Shown in pieces: positions 7,061 to 16,406 of a stretch of 59,408 nt of DNA. Below the pieces are notes generated by a model, which did not search any database, was not told the DNA's origin, and was given only the letters and a program-made list of their open reading frames with translations. The stretch is taken from positions 1 to 59,408 of the forward strand of contig NZ_CANBCQ010000008.1 in NCBI RefSeq assembly GCF_947367125.1, written 5' to 3'. The DNA is from an uncultured Lactobacillus sp. (lineage in GTDB: Bacteria > Bacillota > Bacilli > Lactobacillales > Lactobacillaceae). A program made the position numbers and the translations under genes. Each line of letters opens with the position of its first letter. The stretch's first letter is position 1.

Positions 7061-7744
7061 TTCTGTGACTTTTTTGGCTTCGCTAACACGTTCTTGATGC
7101 CAAGCGATAATCATTTTCATGATGGCATTAGCAACATTAGTATTTTTAAGTAGTGGGCCATGTGAGTATGAACCGATGAAGTTACGGTAGCGCAGGCCTT
7201 CGACGTGGTCTTGCGGGTTGTTGCCGTAGCCTTCGATCATGTCGCCGAAGGGATGCAACTTGTCCTTGTTGTCGAAGTATGTTTGACCGGAGTGATTTTC
7301 AAAAGCCTTAACTTCGCCCCATTCGGTCATGTAACGGGTATCGCCGATCATCCGCTTGTCGCTCTTGAAGACAGTATGCAATGGCAAAATGCCCAAACCA
7401 GGAATCGTTACACCAGAATTTGTCTTGTAGTAGTCCCCCATTAATTGGTAACCACCACAGATGCAAAGCATTGGCTTATCATCGTTAACATATTTTTCAA
7501 GTGTTTCTTTATGACGTGGCAAGTCTTTGGCAACAACGGTTTGTTCAAAGTCCTGACCACCGCCGAAGAAGACGAAATCATAGTCAAAGGCATTGAAGTC
7601 ATCGCCCAGTGAAATATTGTCCACTTGAGTGTTGTAGCCTTCTCGTTTTAGCAAGAAACTTAGGATTTTAACATCGCCAGAGTCGCCATAAGTGTTCATT
7701 AAATCTTCGTAGAGGTATGCAATTTTAATTAATTTATCGCTCAT
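7058..7744 (-). CDS. gatD: GatD-like glutamine amidotransferase (lipid II amidation)
   Basis: A 228-residue class I (CobB/CobQ-type) glutamine amidotransferase. The nucleophile Cys is in MLCICGGYQLMG, preceded by a DFVFFGGGQDFEQ oxyanion-region motif, and the catalytic His is in SYSHGPLLKN. In Gram-positives GatD supplies ammonia to MurT to amidate D-glutamate of lipid II in the cytoplasm. Here no murT neighbours it: upstream is a toxin-antitoxin pair and downstream a convergent hydrolase gene. A private promoter (TTTGCC, 18-base spacer, TATACT, plus-strand 7781-7810) supports a single-gene unit. A MurT partner elsewhere is expected but not visible. Confidence 0.85.
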   Translation of the reverse strand: MSDKLIKIAYLYEDLMNTYGDSGDVKILSFLLKREGYNTQVDNISLGDDFNAFDYDFVFFGGGQDFEQTVVAKDLPRHKETLEKYVNDDKPMLCICGGYQLMGDYYKTNSGVTIPGLGILPLHTVFKSDKRMIGDTRYMTEWGEVKAFENHSGQTYFDNKDKLHPFGDMIEGYGNNPQDHVEGLRYRNFIGSYSHGPLLKNTNVANAIMKMIIAWHQERVSEAKKVTE

Positions 7745-7788
7745 TTTATTGTCCCTTAGTTCATTTAATTTCTTCTGTCTAGTATAGC

Positions 7789-8130
7789 TTAATAGCTAGA
7801 GTGGGGCAAAGGATTAGTAGGTGTTTGCTTTACTTGTTGATGAAAGAAGCACATCTGAGACCCAAACAGTGTCGTCTTGTACGTAATAGAAAATGGAATA
7901 CTTTTTACATTAACCTTTCTGAATGCTTTGTTGCCATGTCGTGCAATTATTCTATAGCGTTCTGGAAAATAGTTTAAGGACATGATCATTGCTTTGATTT
8001 CGTTAAGATAATTTCGTGTGATTTCATCAGACAACGTATAATTGTGAATTTCTAGGCCAATCTCTTCAAGTTCATCGTAAACATATGGATAAAAATTAAT
8101 GTCGTATTCTTTCATTATGATTTGCGGCAC
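7789..8130 (-). CDS. RelE/ParE-like toxin of a type II toxin-antitoxin pair
   Basis: A 113-residue basic protein with the RelE/ParE pattern: an N-terminal strand (YDINFYPYVYDELEEIG), a helical hairpin ending SLNYFPERYR and the strand FRKVNVKSIPFSITYK. GTG 8130 overlaps the antitoxin stop by one base; ATG 8115 is an alternative. After SITYK the frame reads TTLFGSQMCFFHQQ. The overlapping frame there gives DDTVWVSDV, more like the last strand of this family, so a frameshift near 7870 is possible. Such toxins act on mRNA at the ribosome or on gyrase; which applies here cannot be told. Confidence 0.7.
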   Translation of the reverse strand: MPQIIMKEYDINFYPYVYDELEEIGLEIHNYTLSDEITRNYLNEIKAMIMSLNYFPERYRIIARHGNKAFRKVNVKSIPFSITYKTTLFGSQMCFFHQQVKQTPTNPLPHSSY

Positions 8131-8546
8131 TATTTTGATAGTCTGAACTCCTTATCTAATTTTTGAAAAGCTTCTTTAGCACTAATATAGTTGCCATTAT
8201 CCATCTCTTGGGCATGCTTAGCCAACCTTGCTTCAAGTTCTTCTTTAGTTATCTTATTCATATTCATCCAATCAGGAGTAAGTTCAGCTAATTTATCCTC
8301 CCAGTTGGATTTAACGATTTCATATTGAGCTGTAGCTTCTGCCACCATCATGGCAGTATCGTGGTCGCTTTTATTTTTTCTTTTCTTTGAAGACAAATTA
8401 AAAGGAATTCCTCTAGTCAATGCAATTTGTCGTAAGTACATGTCAATTGCAACTGACATCGGTATGCCGAGTTTATTTAATACTTTTTCTGCATTTTGCT
8501 TAGTTTCTTGGTTAACACGGACATTGATTGCTGCTTTTTCAGTCAT
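8130..8546 (-). CDS. RelB/DinJ-like antitoxin
   Basis: The N-terminus (INVRVNQETKQNAEKVLNKLGIPMSVAIDMYLRQI, residues 7-41, split here only for reading) is a ribbon-helix-helix DNA-binding domain of RelB/DinJ type. It is followed by a charged, longer than usual C-terminal part (138 residues in total, where about 90 is common) that should wrap the toxin. ATG 8546 has AAGGAG 7 bases upstream. It precedes and overlaps the toxin gene. Repeats GTAGTTAA upstream of the start are likely autoregulatory sites. Confidence 0.8.
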   Translation of the reverse strand: MTEKAAINVRVNQETKQNAEKVLNKLGIPMSVAIDMYLRQIALTRGIPFNLSSKKRKNKSDHDTAMMVAEATAQYEIVKSNWEDKLAELTPDWMNMNKITKEELEARLAKHAQEMDNGNYISAKEAFQKLDKEFRLSK

Positions 8547-8560
8547 ATTTTTCTCCTTCT

Positions 8561-8597
8561 GTAGTTAACAGATAGTTGTTTGGTAGTTAATGACTAC
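8561..8597 (-). promoter_or_regulatory. Operator-like repeats of the toxin-antitoxin operon
   Basis: GTAGTTAA occurs at 8561-8568 and 8583-8590. The second copy is part of GTAGT-TAATG-ACTAC, a dyad (8583-8597). Their position 15-50 bases before the antitoxin start fits autorepression by a ribbon-helix-helix protein. Confidence 0.5.
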
Positions 8598-8646
8598 ATA
8601 ATATCAAATGCAGCATGAAAGTGAAACCAAATCAATTTATTTAGTA

Positions 8647-8675
8647 TTGACATAGGATAAATAATAATATAAAAT
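8647..8675 (+). promoter_or_regulatory. Consensus promoter of the ABC exporter
   Basis: TTGACA (8647-8652), 17-base spacer, TAAAAT (8670-8675). This is one of the best sigma-A matches in the window. It leaves a roughly 60-base A/T-rich leader without a peptide gene. Confidence 0.65.
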
Positions 8676-8739
8676 TCATCTAATTTTATATTCATTATAT
8701 TTTAATATTTTAGACTACTAGTCAGAGTTAGGTGACACT

Positions 8740-10343
8740 ATGCATACGATTTTTAGCAAAATTGATAAAAAGTATAAAATTGAATATTGGCTTCTATTAG
8801 GAATGAATATTATCAGTACTGGCATTTTGACTTTTAATGTTTACTTAGAAGGAATATTGTTAAATTCCTTAGTATATAAGGCTGATAGGGCTGCTTTTGT
8901 ACGTAGTATTGTATTAATAACAACTTTAAGTCTTATCAGACTTTTGTTGTCATATTTTATGAACAAAATTCAGATTTTAAGATTTAGAGAAATAAACATG
9001 GAAGTTAATGATGTAATAATGAAAGAACTGTATGTGAAGGATACGCTAGCAGTTACAAAGATGAATTCGGTTCAAGCAGCAGATAGAATTACTGAAGATA
9101 CTACTGAAGTGTTGACTTTTTTATTCCAAACAATAAATCAAATTATTTCAATCGTCCTTTCTTCAATTTTGATTTTTACATATTTATTTATGGCTGGGTC
9201 TGTTTTTTTATTGTTAATAGCGATCCTGTTACCTGCATATAGTCTCATATATTTATTTTTGCGATCTAAGATTTTTGAAGTTAGTTTAAAATTGAAAGAA
9301 GCTTATAATGAATACTTTTCTGGTTTTACTGAATGGTTAAGCAGATATATTGAAATAAAAGGTAATCGAAGAGAGAAAATCGAAACTGAGAGATGGAGCA
9401 ATACTAAAAGAACGCTTTTAGGCGTTGCTAAGCGAGATTTTCTTCTCAATTTAAATATGTCTAATAGCGAGATTGTTTTGCAACTTATTTTTCAATTAGT
9501 ATTGTTTATTAATGGCGGTTTATCAGTGATTTCCGGCAAGATGACAATCGGTTCCTTTTCAATTATTTTTCAATATTTTAATCAACTTTTGGGACAGGTT
9601 GATGAAATTTTTTCTATCTTATTTAAATTTGAATCGTTTAAAGTAGCGTGGATGAGAATCAACAATTTACTAACCATGAAGAATGAACAAGATGGTAAAA
9701 AAATAATTTCTAAAATAAACTTGATTCAAGTACAGATTTTAATATTTATTTAGATGAAAAAACACCCTTATTCACCTCAAATTTTTCTGCCAATTTTGTT
9801 ACTCCAGGATTTTATATTGTGAGGGGCAGAAATGGAATTGGAAAATCTACTTTGCTCAGAACAATAATTGGCCTATACACGCCGAAAAAGGAAGGAAAAA
9901 TAACCATAAATGGTATAGATGCTGATTTAATTAATAAAAGAAAACTGAGAGAATCAAATATAAGTTGTTTATTTCAAGATATACCACTTCCTAATTGTTC
10001 AGTGAGGGACTATTTAGGATCATATTCTGATAAAAGTCAGGTTTATAAAAGCAAGTATTTTGCAAAAGTTTTTGATTCGCCACAATTTAGAATTGAAAAG
10101 ATTTTAGATAGAAAGATAAATGAACTATCAACAGGTGAAATACAGTTAGTAAAGTTATATTCTGCTGTTTTAAAAACTGGCGCGCAATGTTTTTTACTAG
10201 ATGAGCCGTTGGCAAATATCTATCCTGAGTTACAAAGTGATTTATTAAAACTATTGCAGGAAATAGCGCAAGTTAATTTGGTTATTATCATAAGTCATGA
10301 TTTGAAATTGAATGAAAATACGAAAAATATAAGGATAGAATGA
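8740..10343 (+). pseudogene. ABC exporter (fused TMD-NBD) split by a frameshift
   Basis: The membrane half reads from ATG 8740 to a stop at 9751-9753 (337 codons, about six hydrophobic segments). The nucleotide-binding half is open in another frame from about 9714 and runs to 10343. A single-base loss in the A-rich stretch near 9714-9718 would join ISKI to KLDSSTDF and give an approximately 534-residue exporter. The ATPase half has Walker A (GRNGIGKSTLLR), Q-loop (CLFQDIPL), a divergent signature LSTGEIQL, Walker B (CFLLDEP) and the H-loop (IIISHD). Such half-exporters often handle peptides or bacteriocins. As sequenced, no full protein is made. Confidence 0.8.
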
Positions 10344-10408
10344 CTATTATTGATAAGTCGCTATCCATGCTACAATTAACTTAATTTTCATAGAAAGCGA
10401 GGACTAAA

Positions 10409-10495
10409 ATGCGCGACATTTTAGGTTTAAGTTTGCGAATGAATTATTTTCTTTCATTCGTCAAACGCTACTTGAGGCTCAACCCAGATTTTTAG
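10409..10495 (+). CDS. Short leader ORF (28 codons) before MFS exporter
   Basis: A promoter-like pair (TATTGA, 17 bases, TACAAT at about 10345-10375) and AGCGAGGA precede ATG 10409, which opens MRDILGLSLRMNYFL. The stop lies inside a hairpin CCCAGA/TCTGGG followed by GTTTTAA (about 10483-10518), and a second hairpin GAATGAA/TTCATTC lies within the ORF. The overlapping frame also stays open to 10531 after a two-base shift in the GCGCG of 10411-10415, giving QPRFLAEGLGVLTIIE at its end. The region may thus be either a translational attenuator leader or the relic of a small gene. Confidence 0.35.
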   Translation: MRDILGLSLRMNYFLSFVKRYLRLNPDF

Positions 10496-10584
10496 CTGAA
10501 GGTCTGGGAGTTTTAACTATAATTGAATAGTAATTTTCCCTGGCTTTCAGCGGCATTAATAGTGTTGTGAAAAGGAATGGGAAA

Positions 10585-11808
10585 ATGTTTAACTTAATCG
10601 AAAAAGAAGATCTCAATGTCAGACGATTATTAGCAGGACGAGTGTTAACCAATATCGCCGATTCGCTATTCTATATGGCGATTTTGTGGTTTTTCAAGGT
10701 ACGCTTTCATTCGCCGCTTATCTTGTCGTTAATCTTTGTTGCAGACTCATCAATTGAAATGTTGTCGTTCGTCTTCGGGCCGCTGATTGATCGTGTTTAT
10801 ATCAAAAAGATGCTTACGCTTGTAACTCTAATGCAGATAGTGACCAGCGTTATAGCGACGTTGCTGTTTCAAGTTAAGTTGTGGCGCGATTTAGTGATTT
10901 GGCTTTTGCTAGGGATATACGTCATTTCAACGATTGGCTCAACTTTGATTTATCCTGCTGAAGAAAAAATTTTGCCAGTCATCGTTTCAAAAGCGAAGCT
11001 AACTAAAGTAAATGGCGTTTTCCAAATGACTTATAAGACGCTGGATTTGTTTTTGAATGCAGCGGCAACGTTATTGATTACTTGGATGTCATTTGACTCC
11101 ACGGTAATTATTTCTGCAGTATTTTTTGCAAGCGCCCTAGCTTTTTATACACGACTAATATTGCCTAGGAAATTATTACTTCCAAATAAGTCGAATGAAT
11201 ATTTCACAGAAAATTATGGGCAAGATTTGCTTAAAGGCTGGCAAACTCTGAAGCAAGAAGGTAAGATAGCACGGTTGATCATGCCTTTTGCAGTGACTAA
11301 TCTTTTTTACGGCATTTCATCTGTGGGTTTGCCGTATTTTGCGACTGAACATTTGACTAAATCGGCAATTAGTTATGGTGGCTTAGAATTAGCTTCATCA
11401 ATAGGTGGGTTAGTTGGCAGTGTACTGGTACAGCGACTAACTTTTGATAAAAGCAAAATTGAAAGGTTAGTCGTCATTTGTCTCACGTTATCAGGTTTAG
11501 CAATTGTCCTTGAACCAGTTGTTCCCAAAGGGATGCCGCTTTTATTGTTGATTTTGTTTTTCACGTCCGAATTATGGATCGTGATGATGAATATTAACTT
11601 TGAAGTGTTGGTGCAAGAGAGTTTTAGCCCGCATATTTTAGGTAGAGTAGAAACAATTAACGATTCTATTTTATCGTCGATGATTCCGATTGGGTCATTT
11701 TTAGGTGGACTGATCGTAGCGCATTTCGGCGCAGATTGGGCGATTGCACTTGAAGGAATTGCCCAAATTTTGACAGCAGGATATTATTTTGTAATTGAGA
11801 AAAAGTAA
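10585..11808 (+). CDS. MFS exporter (MFS_3 / EntS-MefA-like)
   Basis: A 407-residue, twelve-segment major facilitator with the LLAGRVLTNIADSLFYMAILW N-terminal helix (shown in part) and FGPLIDRVYIKK in the loop between helices 2 and 3. This is the arrangement of the MefA/EntS-like exporters for macrolides or siderophores. ATG 10585 follows AAAGGAA; an upstream in-frame GTG (10567) has no ribosome binding site. A short ORF with hairpins in the leader suggests regulated translation. Substrate unknown. Confidence 0.8.
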   Translation: MFNLIEKEDLNVRRLLAGRVLTNIADSLFYMAILWFFKVRFHSPLILSLIFVADSSIEMLSFVFGPLIDRVYIKKMLTLVTLMQIVTSVIATLLFQVKLWRDLVIWLLLGIYVISTIGSTLIYPAEEKILPVIVSKAKLTKVNGVFQMTYKTLDLFLNAAATLLITWMSFDSTVIISAVFFASALAFYTRLILPRKLLLPNKSNEYFTENYGQDLLKGWQTLKQEGKIARLIMPFAVTNLFYGISSVGLPYFATEHLTKSAISYGGLELASSIGGLVGSVLVQRLTFDKSKIERLVVICLTLSGLAIVLEPVVPKGMPLLLLILFFTSELWIVMMNINFEVLVQESFSPHILGRVETINDSILSSMIPIGSFLGGLIVAHFGADWAIALEGIAQILTAGYYFVIEKK

Positions 11809-11817
11809 ACAAATTAG

Positions 11818-11848
11818 CAGCAATGATTGATTTCATTGCTGTTTTTTT
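11818..11848 (+). terminator. Terminator after MFS exporter
   Basis: CAGCAATGA and TCATTGCTG pair perfectly and are followed by seven T residues. Confidence 0.85.
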
Positions 11849-11852
11849 GCGT

Positions 11853-11910
11853 AAAAAAAAGTGGTCAAATGACCACCCACAAGACGTCTTTCGGATGAAG
11901 GTACATTATA
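11853..11910 (-). ncRNA. Possible very short minus-strand RNA with strong terminator
   Basis: On the minus strand a TATAAT (plus 11905-11910, with TTAATT 17 bases upstream) is followed within 30 bases by the perfect hairpin GTGGTC-ATTT-GACCAC and eight T residues (11853-11876). No ORF lies between them. It may be a short sRNA, or only a second terminator for transcripts coming from the kinase gene. The rest of 11877-11994 shows nothing recognisable. Confidence 0.3.
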
Positions 11911-11994
11911 TAAGTACAATAATAATCAATTAACGAAGGCAAGTACTCTAGATTTAGGTAAAATAGTGGGCCTAAAGAAGATAAAATAGACACA

Positions 11995-12032
11995 AAAATA
12001 CCGAAGTTCAAAATCTGAGCTTCGGTATTTTT
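11995..12032 (-). terminator. Terminator of the ThiD/PdxK-type kinase gene
   Basis: AAATACCGAAG arms around an AT-rich loop, with T residues on the minus-strand 3' side. Confidence 0.7.
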
Positions 12033-12037
12033 TATAG

Positions 12038-12853
12038 TTATTCGTTTTCTTCTTGTGCAGCCAAATGATTAATTGGGCCCCATTTTGAGCCAACATCAAT
12101 TGGGTGAGAAATAGCGTCATAGGTAAAGTCCTTACCAATTTTTACAGCGTCAATCACTGACTTGCCCTTGGCTAATTCTGCCGCAATCACGGCGGATAAA
12201 GTATCACCAGTGCCGTTTACGCGGTCGGTTTTAAAGAATGGCTTAGTAAATTCGTGGAATTCACCGTCTTCAGTTAACAAGATATCGGTTACTGTAGTTT
12301 GCGTATCTGAATCGTGGCGCCCTTTCATCAGAACATTTTTAGCGCCCATCGCTTGCAATTTTTTAGCCCCGGCGTGAATTTCTTCTTTATTATTTAATTC
12401 TAAGCCGGTCAGTTTTTGTTGTTCGTAAAAGTTAGGCGTAATCACATCAGCTAGCGGCAATAATCTGTCTAAGAAAGTTTGATAAGCATCGTCGTCAAGC
12501 AGGGTAGCGCCATGCTTAGTAACGATGACCGGATCCAGCACGATTTTACCCATGTCATATTTTTTAAGATTATCGGCAACACAGTCGATAATTTCTTTGT
12601 TGGCGAGCATCCCCGTCTTAGTCGCATTAATCTTGAAATCATCGTTTAGTACATCAAATTGCTTTTGAATAAAATCAAGTGACATAATTTGTTGGGCAAA
12701 AATTCCTTTGGTATTGCCAGCAACAGCGGCTGTCATCAGCCCCATGCCATAAACACCGCGGGCGTAGAATGAATGAAGATCTGCTGGCATGCCTGCACTG
12801 CCGTCGCTATCATTACCTGCGATTGTAACTGCAATTTTTTGATTTTTTTCCAT
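12038..12853 (-). CDS. ThiD/PdxK-family pyrimidine or pyridoxine kinase
   Basis: A 271-residue ribokinase-fold enzyme of the hydroxymethylpyrimidine/phosphomethylpyrimidine kinase type. The N-terminal substrate loop reads AGNDSDGSAGMPADLHSF, altered from the common SDSGGGAGIQADL. The middle has KTGMLAN and DPVIVTKHGATL, and the anion-hole/catalytic motif NGTGDTLSAVIAAEL is intact. It phosphorylates HMP(-P) in thiamine synthesis or pyridoxal/pyridoxine in B6 salvage. With no thiamine genes nearby, salvage of B6 vitamers is the better guess. ATG 12853 is behind AGGAGG (minus strand). It is transcribed alone and divergently from glpK. Confidence 0.8.
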   Translation of the reverse strand: MEKNQKIAVTIAGNDSDGSAGMPADLHSFYARGVYGMGLMTAAVAGNTKGIFAQQIMSLDFIQKQFDVLNDDFKINATKTGMLANKEIIDCVADNLKKYDMGKIVLDPVIVTKHGATLLDDDAYQTFLDRLLPLADVITPNFYEQQKLTGLELNNKEEIHAGAKKLQAMGAKNVLMKGRHDSDTQTTVTDILLTEDGEFHEFTKPFFKTDRVNGTGDTLSAVIAAELAKGKSVIDAVKIGKDFTYDAISHPIDVGSKWGPINHLAAQEENE

Positions 12854-12915
12854 CGATTAGCCTCCTTAAAATTTCATTATAAAAATTATACCGTATCTAT
12901 AGTAATAACTGCTAG

Positions 12916-14475
<1,560 letters not shown>

Positions 14476-14532
14476 TAATGATATAATAAAAGTATCGTAT
14501 TAACATTTTAATGAGAAAAGGCAAGAGAAAAA

Positions 14533-15306
14533 ATGAAGCATGATCGAATATTAGCTTTGGATGGGCCGCTGAATTTCAGAGATATCGGCGGCTACCAGAA
14601 TGACAAGGGTCAACATGTAAAGTGGAACAAAATATATCGTTCTGATTCACTTAGCTCCTTGTCTAAGGAAGACCAGGAAAAGTTAGCTGAACGCCGCATT
14701 ACCGTCGATGTTGATTTGCGTTCTAGGTATGAACAAAATTCAGCGCCCGATAAGCTGTGGCCTAACGTGCGCTTTGTTGATGCACATATCTATTCTGAAG
14801 ACCGTAAACAGAATAAGGGCGATAACAAGCTGTATCGCTTTGTGCACCATATTCCGGATATGGGCGACAATTGGATGGGCCAAATTTACCAACAAGTTTT
14901 GCTTAATTCACATAGTCAACATGAATTTGCTAAAATTTTTGCGGAATTGATTGAGCTACCTGAAGAAGATGCGCTAGTTTACCACTGTAGCGCGGGAAAA
15001 GACCGTACCGGGATGACCTCGGCGCTGATTTTAACTGCGCTCGGCGTTGATGACGACACCATTTCACGCGATTATTTATTAACGAATGAATTGTATGACT
15101 TTGCCTTAGCCAAGCAATTCCCGGATGATAATGAAATTGCTAGCCTAGTTTCTAAAATGAATATCACCAAGGGTGAAGGGCCGGCGATTCGCGGAATTAC
15201 TGAGACTATCCGCCAAGGCTGGGGCAGTTTTGATGGCTTTTTTAAAAAAGAACTTGGCTTTAGTCAAAAAGATTTAGACCGGTTCAGAAAGATGTACTTA
15301 GAATAG
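14533..15306 (+). CDS. Tyrosine/serine phosphatase (DSP-like, Tyr_phosphatase3)
   Basis: A 257-residue cytoplasmic phosphatase. The N-terminal hallmark is LNFRDIGGY, and the catalytic P-loop is HCSAGKDRTGMTSALIL (Cys, five residues, Arg). Relatives remove phosphate from protein tyrosine/serine or from inositides; the substrate here is unknown. There is no signal peptide. A TATAAT box lies in the 57-base gap after glpK. Only seven bases separate it from the LacI regulator gene downstream, so the two are probably co-transcribed. Confidence 0.85.
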   Translation: MKHDRILALDGPLNFRDIGGYQNDKGQHVKWNKIYRSDSLSSLSKEDQEKLAERRITVDVDLRSRYEQNSAPDKLWPNVRFVDAHIYSEDRKQNKGDNKLYRFVHHIPDMGDNWMGQIYQQVLLNSHSQHEFAKIFAELIELPEEDALVYHCSAGKDRTGMTSALILTALGVDDDTISRDYLLTNELYDFALAKQFPDDNEIASLVSKMNITKGEGPAIRGITETIRQGWGSFDGFFKKELGFSQKDLDRFRKMYLE

Positions 15307-15313
15307 GAATAAT

Positions 15314-16264
15314 ATGACTACTTTATCAGATGTTGCTAAAGAAGCAAATGTGTCAAAAATGACGGTATCACGGGTGATTAACCACCCAGAACAGGTAACG
15401 CCAGAATTAAGGGCGATGGTAGAAAAAGCAATGGAAAAATTGAACTATCATCCAAATTCAATTGCGCAAGCTTTAGTTAATAATCGAACTAATGTGGTAA
15501 AATTCGTCACTTTAGAGGATATTGATACTACTGAGCCATACTACATGAACTTGCTTTTTGGTTTTGCCCGCGGCTTAAATACTAAGCAATATGCGATGCA
15601 ATTAGTTACCGATCCTGATCAAATTGAAAAGGGGCATGCTGATGGCTATTTAATTACTGGGGCGCGGAATAAGAATTATGAATTATTCGATAAGCTTGGT
15701 AAGCCCTTTGTTTTGTTCGGCGAAAATCACCGGGGCTATGACTTCGTTGATTCTGATAATCAACTGGCAGAAAAGATAGCGACGCAGTATGCTTTAAATC
15801 GGTTATATAAGCATATTATTTTTATCGGGATTGACTTAAAGGAACCCTTTGAATATTCACGTGAAGCCGGCTATATTAATACTTTGCAGCAGCACCAATT
15901 AATTCCGCAGATTTATCGGGTTTCTAACCACAGTCATGCCGCCCAAGATGTGATTCATGAGCACTTTAAAGGGTTTAAAAAAGATACTTGTTTTGTCTGT
16001 GCTAGTGACCGAATTGCGGTAGGCGTTGTCCGGCAGCTGCAAGCTGAGGGCGCTCGGATTCCGGAAGATTTTGGTGTGATCGGCTTTGACGGTGTCTTTT
16101 TGGACCAAGTTTCTAATCCAAAGCTAACGACAATTAAACAACCAATTTTTGAAATGGGTGAAATGTTAGCCAAAATGCTCTTGCAAAAAATCGCTCAATC
16201 GGGTTCACCTCAAGGTGAAGTAATGCTTAAACCTAAGCTGATTCGGCGTCAATCAACTAGATAA
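15314..16264 (+). CDS. LacI-family transcriptional regulator (candidate maltose regulator)
   Basis: A 316-residue LacI/GalR repressor. The helix-turn-helix and hinge are at residues 1-60 (LSDVAKEANVSKMTVSRVIN, then NYHPNSIAQALVNNRTN). A periplasmic-binding-like effector domain follows, ending GVIGFDGVFLDQVSNPKLTTIKQP. From memory, in L. acidophilus a LacI gene lies beside ackA and the maltose cluster. The same order here, with the adhesin module interposed, makes it a candidate MalR for the promoters at 26569 and 30101. That assignment is inference. Probably co-transcribed with the phosphatase gene. Confidence 0.85.
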   Translation: MTTLSDVAKEANVSKMTVSRVINHPEQVTPELRAMVEKAMEKLNYHPNSIAQALVNNRTNVVKFVTLEDIDTTEPYYMNLLFGFARGLNTKQYAMQLVTDPDQIEKGHADGYLITGARNKNYELFDKLGKPFVLFGENHRGYDFVDSDNQLAEKIATQYALNRLYKHIIFIGIDLKEPFEYSREAGYINTLQQHQLIPQIYRVSNHSHAAQDVIHEHFKGFKKDTCFVCASDRIAVGVVRQLQAEGARIPEDFGVIGFDGVFLDQVSNPKLTTIKQPIFEMGEMLAKMLLQKIAQSGSPQGEVMLKPKLIRRQSTR

Positions 16265-16279
16265 ATCGAAAAATAACGG

Positions 16280-16309
16280 GCACGTCTGATATCTCAGAGG
16301 TGCTTTTTT
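16280..16309 (+). terminator. Terminator after LacI regulator gene
   Basis: GCAC(G)TCTGA-TATC-TCAGA(G)GTGC hairpin followed by six T residues. Confidence 0.8.
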
Positions 16310-16339
16310 ACTGCCTTTAAAATTGTTTCCTATTATGGG

Positions 16340-16353
16340 TGAAAGCGCTATAA
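16340..16353 (+). promoter_or_regulatory. cre site overlapping the ackA -10 box
   Basis: TGAAAGCGCTATAA matches the CcpA cre consensus and overlaps a TATAAT (16349-16354) that has TTTCCT 17 bases upstream. Overlap with the -10 predicts repression. In Bacillus subtilis, by contrast, the ackA cre lies upstream of the promoter and activates. Confidence 0.7.
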
Positions 16354-16406
16354 TGGAAACAAGAGGCAATTTATTGAGAGATAAAATATGAATAGAGGTC
16401 ACGATT

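Noticed and set aside
7205..7444. Plus-strand open frame inside gatD
   Set aside because: Antisense shadow of a conserved amidotransferase gene, with no ribosome binding site.
8350..8568. Plus-strand hydrophobic frame opposite the antitoxin gene
   Set aside because: Fully antisense to the ribbon-helix-helix coding region, and the composition follows from the complementary codons.
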